From contig JACCXQ010000150.1 of assembly GCA_013696945.1 (NCBI GenBank), positions 1 to 6,543 of the forward strand: a DNA stretch of 6,543 nt, in the 5' to 3' direction. A model generated the notes under the pieces. That model was not told where the DNA came from, did no database searches, and saw nothing but the letters and a program-made list of their open reading frames with translations. This document shows positions 1 through 5,551 of the stretch, one piece after another. Within the stretch, counting starts at the first letter, position 1, and every line of letters starts with the position of its first letter. The stretch is from Chloroflexota bacterium. Its GTDB lineage: Bacteria; Chloroflexota; Limnocylindria; Limnocylindrales; CSP1-4. The translations under genes were made by a program, and so were the position numbers.

Positions 1-335
1 AGTGGCAGGCGCTCGATGTGACCGATATCCCCGAGGGCGTCCCGGTCAAGGCCAGGGCCGGCGCCCAGTCGCTGGTGCTCGTCCGCCAGGGTGACACCGT
101 CCACGCTCTTCACGAGGTGTGCGCCCACGCCGGGGGCCCGCTCTCGGAGGGAAAGGTGGTAGACGGGTGCATCGAATGCCCGTGGCACGGCTCCCGCTTC
201 GAGCTGGCCAGCGGCTACAAGAAACGCGGCCCCAGCACTTTCGACCAGCCCCGCTACGAGGTGCGCCAGAGCGCATCGGGCGGCTGGGAGGCACTCCGCG
301 TCACCTCCGGGAGCGCGGGCGTCGGGGAGCACTGA
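1..335 (+). CDS. Rieske [2Fe-2S] domain protein, C-terminal part (5' end outside window)
   Basis: The frame is open from the left edge (first whole codon at 3-5, Trp) to TGA at 333-335, so this is the 3' part of a longer gene. A GTG at 18-20 could serve as a start, but the residues before it (WQALD) already look like the opening strand of a Rieske fold, which argues against it. The cluster ligands are intact: C-A-H at 120-128 and C-P-W-H-G at 177-191, in the spacing CxH-x16-CxxH, giving two Cys and two His for one 2Fe-2S cluster. The domain therefore transfers single electrons. The wording around the ligands (HAGGPLSEG, CPWHGSRF, then QPRYEVR) resembles Rieske domains fused behind a membrane DUF2231 domain in Actinomycetota and Chloroflexota. 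A membrane part upstream is thus likely but not visible. No partner oxidoreductase is in the window. It ends 15 bases from the convergent transporter stop. Confidence 0.93.
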   Translation, partial: WQALDVTDIPEGVPVKARAGAQSLVLVRQGDTVHALHEVCAHAGGPLSEGKVVDGCIECPWHGSRFELASGYKKRGPSTFDQPRYEVRQSASGGWEALRVTSGSAGVGEH

Positions 336-366
336 CCCGGCGCACGCTGCTCAGGCTCTCCCGAGG
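304..366. terminator. possible bidirectional stem-loop between convergent genes
   Basis: Two nested inverted repeats span both stop codons. The outer arms are CCTCCGGGAG (304-313) and CTCCCGAGG (358-366), nine pairs with one bulged C. The inner arms are GAGCA (327-331) and TGCTC (348-352), five perfect pairs around 16 bases. The structure would serve transcripts from both sides, as expected where genes converge with a 15-base gap. There is no U-tract on either strand and the arms lie partly in coding sequence, so in such GC-rich DNA it could be chance. Confidence 0.25.
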
Positions 367-1244
367 GCGATGAGCGCGATGGCGACCGTCGCGAGGATGA
401 CCCCGCCGATCCGCACGCGTGACAGCCGCTCGCCGAGGAAGAAGCGCGCCAGGAGCGCGGTGACCACCGGATAGAGCGACGAGGTCACCACAGCGACGGC
501 GAGCTCGCCCGAATCGTTGGCGATGATGAAGAAGAGGTTGCCGCCCAGGTCTCCGAGCCCTGCCAGCACGCACAGCGGAAGCAAGCGCCGGGGGATGCGC
601 AGCGACGGGGCCCTGCCGCGTGCCGAAAGCAGCAGGATCGTCGACCCGACCGCGATGAGGCCTGCGACGCGCACGATCATGATCGGCCACCACGTTTCCC
701 CGCCAGCCGACCGCGACTGGTCGACGCCCAGGAAGAACGCGGCGAACCCGAGGCCGGCCGCCAGCACCAACAGCAGCTCCCCCCGTCTCCCCGGCCGGTC
801 GCTGGCGGGCCCCGATGAGGTGGCCGGGGCGTCCGGAAGGCTGATGATCACGACGGCACCGAGCGCTGCGGCGATCCCGACGAGCAGGACGGGGCCGACA
901 GGCTCCCCACTCACCAGCCCGATGAGCGCCGGGATGCCGGCGCCGATGACTGCCGCGAGAGGCGCCACCAACCCCATCGTGCCGCGCGACAACGCCAGAT
1001 AGAACGCCCCGAGCCCGCCGACGCCGCTCGCCCCCGCGACCGCGGCCCACGCCAGTGCCTCGGCCGGCGGGAGCGGCTCGGGCAGAGCCAGAAGCAGGAC
1101 CGTCGTCGCCGCGAAGCCGATGACCTGCCCGGCCGCGAGAGTGGGAAGGACGCTTCCGAGCCGGCTGGCGATCCCGCCCGAGAAGTCGCCGATCCCCCAG
1201 CTGAGGGCCGAGGCGAGTGCCGGGACGGAGGTCGGGAGGGTCAG
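351..1244 (-). CDS. EamA/DMT-family 10-TM transporter, probable CTG start
   Basis: This is a drug/metabolite transporter superfamily permease of unknown substrate. From CTG at 1244-1242 it has 297 residues, the usual size for two EamA repeats of five TM helices. The first half spans about residues 9-136 and includes SWGIGDFSGG near residue 15. A hydrophilic Pro/Ser/Arg linker covers about 137-155, and the second half carries the typical SLYPVVTALLARFFLGERLS motif around 256-275. The stop is TGA at 353-351. The frame has no ATG, GTG or TTG before TTG at 992-990, which is residue 85 and would delete the first helices. Family homology clearly continues upstream of 992, up to about 1225. The CTG overlaps the TGA of the upstream ATPase as CTGA, the arrangement of a translationally coupled ATGA junction. 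No clear Shine-Dalgarno precedes it. The fold is certain; the exact start is not. Confidence 0.88.
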   Translation of the reverse strand: MTLPTSVPALASALSWGIGDFSGGIASRLGSVLPTLAAGQVIGFAATTVLLLALPEPLPPAEALAWAAVAGASGVGGLGAFYLALSRGTMGLVAPLAAVIGAGIPALIGLVSGEPVGPVLLVGIAAALGAVVIISLPDAPATSSGPASDRPGRRGELLLVLAAGLGFAAFFLGVDQSRSAGGETWWPIMIVRVAGLIAVGSTILLLSARGRAPSLRIPRRLLPLCVLAGLGDLGGNLFFIIANDSGELAVAVVTSSLYPVVTALLARFFLGERLSRVRIGGVILATVAIALIALGRA

Positions 1245-3577
1245 GACGTCGTGGGTTCGGCGCCCCAGAGCGTGGGCGCCTCGGTCGGAGCGCTCTTGAC
1301 CCCCGGAGCCGTCGGGGCCGACGATGCGGCGACGGGTACGCGTGGCAGCCGGCCCGGGGGTGAGCCGGGTGGCAAGCCCGGTGCAGGCAGGCTGGGTGGC
1401 ACCACCCAGGGCCCGTTGATGGGCGTGTCGACCGATTCCTCGGGCACATCACGAGCCTCTGGTCCAGGTAGGGCCACGACCTTGTCCGCGACGTCGTCGT
1501 AGCGGTCGGAGCAGGTCAGGTAGATGACCTGGTGGTCGTGTGCGATGCGCTTGAGCAGCTCGACGGCGCGACGGGCACGGTCGTCGTCGAAGGTCACGAA
1601 AGGATCATCGAAGACGAGCGGTGGCCGGCGGTCCTGGGTCACCTGGCGGACCAGGCCGAGCCGCGCGGCGAGGTAGATCTGGTCGATCGTGCCCTGGGAA
1701 AGCGTCGTGACGTCGACCCAGTCGCCACGCTCAGCGGAGTAGACGCTGAACCGCAGCTCGTTCTCGTCGACGCGCACGCGGCGATATCGACCGTCAGTGA
1801 TGGCCGATACGTCGGCGCCCATCCGCTGCTCCAGGAAACGAGCTGCCTTCTTCATCGTGGCCTGCTCGGCCGAATCGAGTGCCCCGAGCGCGCTCTCGTA
1901 GATGCGCAGGCGGCGCTCGTGGGACACGAGGGATGCTCGCGTCGCGTCGAGCTGTTCGATGGTCGCGGCTACCTCCTCGGCGTCGACGGTGTTGGCCTCG
2001 ACCCTTGCCCGCGCCGCGGCCTCGGCGACGATGGCATGGCCGTGCTCGGCCCGGACCGAGCGGACCGCGGCGTCGGCACGCTGGCGATGGCCGTCGGGGT
2101 CGATGCCGACCGGTCCCATCCCGGCCAGGACATGGCGTGCCTCGTCGGCCGTGGCGGCCATCCGGTCGCGCAGCTGACCCACGTCCTCCCATTCCTCGGG
2201 AGCGTCGCCGAGGAGGCCGCGGTACTCGGCGCGGAGTCGCTCGATCGACGCGACATGCTCGGTCTCCGCGGCGAGGAGCGTCTCGGCGGCCGACAACTCG
2301 GCCATGCCAAGCGCAGCGAGCTGCGTGTCGCGGTCGCGCTCCACGATGCGAAGCCGCTCTTCCAGGTCGGACCGGCCGCGAAGTCGCCGCGCGATCTCCG
2401 TGTCGCGCATCTCATTCTGCAGCCGCACGCGGGACGCTCGCGAGCGGAGCCGCAGCACCAGGAGGAGCGACCCGACGGCGAACACGCCGAGGAGGCCCGC
2501 GACGCCGAGCCCGACGGTGCCACCAACGGCGAGGAGGGCTGCGACGGCACCGATCGCCAACAGGACGGGCAGCGCGAGCGCCGGCTGCCACGCCGGCGAC
2601 GAGACGGCCGTCGCCTGCCACTGGGACGGGTCGGGCTGCGTCGCGAGCTCGGCACGCTGCTCCGAGATCTCGTACTCAAGGCTGCGCAGCTGCTCGACGC
2701 CGCTGCGCAGGACGGGGAGCGCGGTCGGCGAAGGGTGCGCGGACTCAGCGCGTGCGATCTCCTCGCGCAGCTCCGCCGCGCGGCGATAGCGGGTGTACTC
2801 GGCTTCCGCCTTGGCCAGGCGGTCGCGTGCCGCGACGGCACGTTCGGCCGCTTCCAGATCGGCCTCCGCCTGCGACAGCCGGGCGTCGATCGCCTCGCGA
2901 TCGGCGCGGGCCTCGGCGAAACCGCTGCGGTCGTGCTCGAGCGCCCCGAGTGCCGCCTCGCCGGAAGCGGCGTCCGTCGCGAGCCTCGCGATCGCATCGC
3001 GCGCCTGCTTGACGGGCCCTGGGTTCTTGGCGCCTTCTGCCCGGTAGCGGCTGATAGCCTCCTGGAGCTTGCGTCGCGCCGCCCAGGTCCCGCGGTCGGC
3101 GCCGCTCATCGATTGGTGGAGTCGGTCCCGGAGGGCGCCCTCGTCCCGGTCCAGGTCGGAGAGCTCGGCATGACGGATGCAGGCGGTCGAGCGGAAGAAC
3201 TTCTCTGACGGCAGGCCGGTCAGGTCCGCCAGACGCTGGTCAACGAGCGCCGGGTCGGTGTGGACCTCACCGCCCAGCTCCAGATGGGCAGTCCCTCTCG
3301 CGCCGGCGAAGACCTTCACTACCCGGCCCTTGACGCCATCCTCCTCGAACGCTATCTCGATCGTCGGCGCCGCTTCGGGCCGGCTCCAGGGCCGGACGTT
3401 GTCCATGTCCGACGCGGTCGACGTCGGCCGGCGGAAGAGGCCCATCTCGAGGGCGCGCTGGATGGTCGATTTACCGGCCTCGTTCGGGCCACGAACGACG
3501 GTCAGGCCGGGCGCCAGCTCCACGTCCAGGGATGCGTGCCGCTTCAGGTCGCTCAGTCGGACGCTCGTCAGCCGCAT
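1241..3577 (-). CDS. SMC/Rad50-like (YhaN-type) coiled-coil ATPase with central membrane hairpin
   Basis: This 778-residue protein is probably the ATPase of a DNA end-processing complex with the adjacent phosphoesterase, as in SbcC/SbcD and especially YhaN/YhaO. The N-terminal half-domain holds Walker A GPNEAGKST (30-38) and CIRHAEL (133-139) at the Q-loop position. Coiled-coil stretches follow at about 185-315 and 380-580. Between them lies a very hydrophobic segment (about 333-376), long enough for two membrane helices, where Rad50/SbcC has a zinc hook; no CxxC is present. The C-terminal half-domain has the signature LSQGT (626-630), Walker B PLVFDDPF (653-660) and D-loop-like TFDDDR (662-667). 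A proline-rich tail covers about 715-778. The start is ATG 3577-3575, one base after the nuclease stop (TGACATG), where homology begins; the 83 in-frame codons upstream only overlap the nuclease gene in another frame. The Gln, Glu and His of standard ATPase loops are replaced (H136, D658, S690). Confidence 0.9.
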   Translation of the reverse strand: MRLTSVRLSDLKRHASLDVELAPGLTVVRGPNEAGKSTIQRALEMGLFRRPTSTASDMDNVRPWSRPEAAPTIEIAFEEDGVKGRVVKVFAGARGTAHLELGGEVHTDPALVDQRLADLTGLPSEKFFRSTACIRHAELSDLDRDEGALRDRLHQSMSGADRGTWAARRKLQEAISRYRAEGAKNPGPVKQARDAIARLATDAASGEAALGALEHDRSGFAEARADREAIDARLSQAEADLEAAERAVAARDRLAKAEAEYTRYRRAAELREEIARAESAHPSPTALPVLRSGVEQLRSLEYEISEQRAELATQPDPSQWQATAVSSPAWQPALALPVLLAIGAVAALLAVGGTVGLGVAGLLGVFAVGSLLLVLRLRSRASRVRLQNEMRDTEIARRLRGRSDLEERLRIVERDRDTQLAALGMAELSAAETLLAAETEHVASIERLRAEYRGLLGDAPEEWEDVGQLRDRMAATADEARHVLAGMGPVGIDPDGHRQRADAAVRSVRAEHGHAIVAEAAARARVEANTVDAEEVAATIEQLDATRASLVSHERRLRIYESALGALDSAEQATMKKAARFLEQRMGADVSAITDGRYRRVRVDENELRFSVYSAERGDWVDVTTLSQGTIDQIYLAARLGLVRQVTQDRRPPLVFDDPFVTFDDDRARRAVELLKRIAHDHQVIYLTCSDRYDDVADKVVALPGPEARDVPEESVDTPINGPWVVPPSLPAPGLPPGSPPGRLPRVPVAASSAPTAPGVKSAPTEAPTLWGAEPTTS

Positions 3578-3578
3578 G

Positions 3579-4754
3579 TCAGACCAGCGTGACGCGCTGA
3601 GGGTCGTCGAGCAGGACGCGGAGCAGTCGCAGCGCTTCCCGATGCTCGGCCGCGACATCCTCCGCGCCAGCCGTATCGGCGGCCGCGATGCGCGTCTGGA
3701 GGTCCCGCGTGAAGACGCCGGCGATGGTGTCCGGTGGGGGGAGCGGTCCTTCGGGCAGTGCGGCGATGGACGTGTCCCGAATGCGGAAGCCGAAGAACGC
3801 ATCGCGCATCTGACGTTCGACCTCATCGGTGTTCAGATCCAGCGCGTCGGCGGCGACGCCGAGAAGCTTCACGTCGAGGACCAGATCGGGATCGGCGAGA
3901 GCTCGCAGCTGGCGCACCAGCTCATCCTGCGAGGCAAGCCCGGCGACGTCCACGTCGAGGTGCCGAAAGCGCGTCCTGCCGACGGCGATGGGCTCGATCG
4001 AGACGGTCGGCCGTTCTGGAGTGCCGCCCAAGGTGATCGCCAGGACCTGACCGGCACCGTCCTGGTCCACGGCCACCGGTTCGGGCGCCCCGGAGTAGGC
4101 CCACGTCGTGCCGCCGGCGCGGCCCTGGCGCATCGAATGCCAGTGGCCGAGCGCGAGGTAGTGAAGGCCGCTCGCGGCGACCTCCTCCTGCGTGAACAGG
4201 ACGTCGTCGGACTCGACCTTGCCCTCGATCCGCAGCGACCCATGGATCATCCCCACGGCATAGCGGGCCGGTGCTCCGGCGAGGACCTTGTCGAACCCGT
4301 GGAACGGGCTCTGCGGCTGGCGCTTGGTCGAGAAGACGCGGCCGTGCACCGCCACGTCCAGGTCCCCGAAGACGATCGACGGCGATCCGGGCGTCAGGAC
4401 GGTGAGGAGGTCGGAGCCGGCCGGAAGCCCGGCCATCGCACGCAGGTCGAACACGCGGTAGATCGAGGTCGGGTCGTAGCAGTCGTGGGTGCCGGGGATG
4501 AGGACGGTGCGGATCTGCCGATCGGCCAGCCGCTTGAGCTCACCGGCCGCGCGCTCAACGGAGCGGCGGGGCTGCGCGTTCGAGTCGAACAGGTCGCCGC
4601 CGATGAGGACGATGTCGACCCGGCGCTCGATGGCAGCGTCGACGGCCCGCGAGAAGGCCGCGAACTGACGCTCGCGCTGCTTGGCCGCGACCTCGCCAAG
4701 GTCGTCGTGGCGAGCGCCGAGGTGGACATCGGCCATGTGCAGCAGCGATGGCAT
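3579..4754 (-). CDS. Mre11/SbcD-like metallophosphoesterase, putative DNA exonuclease (YhaO-type)
   Basis: This 391-residue calcineurin-like phosphoesterase is probably the nuclease subunit for the ATPase encoded one base downstream. The metal-binding motifs run in order: ADVHLG with D9 and H11, GGDLFD at 52-57, GTHD at 88-91, a histidine in MIHGS at 171, and GHWH at 203-206. Family members read GNHD or GNHE at the third motif, so Thr89 stands where a metal-ligand Asn is expected. The C-terminal 180 residues form a mixed region like the capping and ATPase-binding part of SbcD/YhaO; I see no catalytic motif there. The start is ATG 4754-4752, because MPSLLHMADVHLG opens directly into the first motif and GGAGGG lies 13 bases upstream. 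The frame stays open to 4841, but that extension is Arg/Ser-rich and unlike the family. It is the first gene of the minus-strand operon. Nuclease activity is inferred from family and pairing. Confidence 0.92.
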   Translation of the reverse strand: MPSLLHMADVHLGARHDDLGEVAAKQRERQFAAFSRAVDAAIERRVDIVLIGGDLFDSNAQPRRSVERAAGELKRLADRQIRTVLIPGTHDCYDPTSIYRVFDLRAMAGLPAGSDLLTVLTPGSPSIVFGDLDVAVHGRVFSTKRQPQSPFHGFDKVLAGAPARYAVGMIHGSLRIEGKVESDDVLFTQEEVAASGLHYLALGHWHSMRQGRAGGTTWAYSGAPEPVAVDQDGAGQVLAITLGGTPERPTVSIEPIAVGRTRFRHLDVDVAGLASQDELVRQLRALADPDLVLDVKLLGVAADALDLNTDEVERQMRDAFFGFRIRDTSIAALPEGPLPPPDTIAGVFTRDLQTRIAAADTAGAEDVAAEHREALRLLRVLLDDPQRVTLV

Positions 4755-4767
4755 GGGGCGCCGGGAT

Positions 4768-4773
4768 CCCTCC
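4768..4773 (-). promoter_or_regulatory. ribosome binding site of the phosphoesterase gene
   Basis: On the minus strand this reads GGAGGG, 13 bases before ATG 4754. The spacing is longer than ideal, but it is the only strong Shine-Dalgarno match near the chosen start and it supports 4754 over upstream in-frame starts. Confidence 0.5.
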
Positions 4774-4924
4774 GATCTGCCGAGATGGCTTCGACGCTGC
4801 CACGGCCGAGGCAGGCGCCGCGTGTCGGACGATTGTGACATCGGGCGGCTGCTCGGGCAGTGGTACTGATCGGTGGTCCGGGGTGGCCGGGAGTGGTGGG
4901 CCGGCGGCCCTCGGATGTCGGGCC

Positions 4925-4954
4925 TTGTCCCCTCTCGACGAACGGTGCTAACCT
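4925..4954 (+). promoter_or_regulatory. candidate sigma-70-type promoter for the zinc-ribbon gene
   Basis: TTGTCC at 4925-4930 matches four of six bases of TTGACA. TAACCT at 4949-4954 fits the TAnnnT form of a -10 box, with TGC directly in front as an extended -10. The spacer is 18 bases. This is one of the few AT-containing spots in the divergent region. Transcription would begin near 4961. It is a motif match only. Confidence 0.45.
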
Positions 4955-5104
4955 GCTCGGCAGCATCCGGTGCGCCCCAGACAGGGACCTCGGCAGAGCA
5001 CCTGGGACGCGCGGCGCCCGGCCCTCCCCCGACGCCACGCTTCGGTTTCGCGCTGCCGGCAGATGGGTCGCGCCGGGTTCGGGAGGATGGTTCGGCTGCT
5101 CCAC

Positions 5105-5110
5105 GGAGGT
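5105..5110 (+). promoter_or_regulatory. ribosome binding site that decides the zinc-ribbon start
   Basis: GGAGGT lies eight bases before GTG 5119. This near-perfect Shine-Dalgarno at ideal spacing selects GTG 5119 over the many upstream in-frame codons back to 4873. Confidence 0.8.
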
Positions 5111-5118
5111 CTGTTCTC

Positions 5119-5460
5119 GTGTCCTATACCGATCGAAACGTGACGTGTCTTGACTGCGGCATCGAGTTCGTGCACTCGGTCGCGGACCAGGAGTTCTACG
5201 CGCAGAAGGGATTCGCGTCAGACCCCAAGCGCTGTCCGAGCTGCCGCGCCACACGGCGGACGATGCGCGAATCCAACGGATACGACGTCCGCGACATCGG
5301 CGGCCCTCGCGGATACGAACGAGGCGACGACCGGCCCGCGCGCGAGTACTTCGCGGTCATCTGCTCGAAGTGCGGCAACGCGGCCCAGGTGCCCTTCAAG
5401 CCGCGCATGGACAAGCCCGTCTACTGCTCCGACTGCTTCCGGGGGGTCCAGGCGGTCTGA
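5119..5460 (+). CDS. double zinc-ribbon protein (CxxC...CxxC plus CxxC-x17-CxxC domain)
   Basis: This 113-residue soluble protein starts at GTG 5119 behind a strong GGAGGT. Two four-cysteine zinc-binding modules are visible. The first is C10-x2-C13 and C39-x2-C42, with 25 residues between the pairs, in the style of the 'probable zinc-ribbon' family. The second is C82-x2-C85 and C103-x2-C106, with exactly 17 residues between the pairs, matching the CxxC-x17-CxxC domain (TIGR04272 as I recall it). A polar, Gly/Arg/Asp-rich linker (about 48-75) separates them. Each module should hold one structural zinc. The role of such small proteins is not known to me; nucleic-acid or protein binding is plausible but unproven. 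There is no signal peptide or membrane segment. It is divergent from the repair operon and precedes the dehydrogenase by 91 bases on the same strand, so the two might be co-transcribed. Confidence 0.9.
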   Translation: MSYTDRNVTCLDCGIEFVHSVADQEFYAQKGFASDPKRCPSCRATRRTMRESNGYDVRDIGGPRGYERGDDRPAREYFAVICSKCGNAAQVPFKPRMDKPVYCSDCFRGVQAV

Positions 5461-5479
5461 GCCGCGACGGGGGCCGGGG

Positions 5480-5485
5480 TAGACT
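5480..5485 (+). promoter_or_regulatory. possible -10 box upstream of the aldehyde dehydrogenase
   Basis: TAGACT fits TAnnnT and follows GGGG in the 91-base gap after the zinc-ribbon gene. The sequence 17 bases upstream (CTGAGC, 5457-5462, overlapping the preceding stop) matches TTGACA poorly. If real, it would give the dehydrogenase its own promoter with a leader of about 60 bases. It is weak evidence. Confidence 0.3.
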
Positions 5486-5534
5486 GCGAGAGCCGGCCGG
5501 CCCGAAAGCGACCTCGTCGGGCGAGCCGCAGACC

Positions 5535-5540
5535 GAGGTG
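5535..5540 (+). promoter_or_regulatory. ribosome binding site of the aldehyde dehydrogenase
   Basis: GAGGTG ends 11 bases before ATG 5552. It is a moderate Shine-Dalgarno match and supports the chosen start. The bases CGAGG (5534-5538) could also pair with CCTCG at 5512-5516. Confidence 0.5.
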
Positions 5541-5551
5541 GCCCCACTCCG

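Larger units (their letters stand above)
4755..5118. other. divergent intergenic region between the repair operon and the zinc-ribbon gene
   Basis: No gene is supported in this 364-base stretch. The plus frame of the zinc-ribbon gene is open through much of it, but the translation is low-complexity and has no family features. It should hold promoters for both directions. I find a reasonable plus-strand candidate at 4925-4954. On the minus strand only two TA-containing sites exist (4864-4865 and 4949-4950); neither gives a good -10 with a -35 at proper spacing, so the operon promoter is unlocated. From the plus promoter candidate, the transcript leader would be about 155-160 bases. Confidence 0.6.

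Noticed and set aside
301..1452. 383-codon minus-strand frame overlapping the transporter
   Set aside because: It encodes Arg/Pro/Gly-rich sequence, whereas the neighbouring frame gives ten clear membrane segments with EamA motifs.
1532..3208. 558-codon open frame on the plus strand, antisense to the ATPase
   Set aside because: Its translation is Arg/Gly/Asp-rich with no recognisable domain. It mirrors the ATPase codons, and sense-strand GC-rich codon use explains the lack of stops.
3578..3826. 83-residue N-terminal extension of the ATPase frame
   Set aside because: It lies wholly inside the phosphoesterase gene, is Ser/Arg-rich, and the ATPase fold begins at ATG 3577.
3177..4838. 553-codon open frame on the plus strand, antisense to the phosphoesterase
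   Set aside because: It is again low in family features and opposite a gene with intact metal motifs. It is a shadow frame of GC-rich coding DNA.
4833..4838. TTGTGA as a possible plus-strand -35 box
   Set aside because: The next TA-containing hexamer is 25 bases downstream, too far for a sigma-70 promoter.
4860..4865. Minus-strand TACCAC as a -10 for the repair operon
   Set aside because: It lacks the final T of the -10 consensus, and no -35-like hexamer lies 16-18 bases upstream.
4873..5118. 82-residue N-terminal extension of the zinc-ribbon frame
   Set aside because: It is unlike any zinc-ribbon family, and GTG 5119 has a near-perfect Shine-Dalgarno at ideal spacing.
5492..5501. Perfect palindrome GCCGGCCGGC upstream of the dehydrogenase
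   Set aside because: Short G/C-only palindromes are expected by chance at this base composition, and there is no second copy or U-tract to suggest an operator or terminator.
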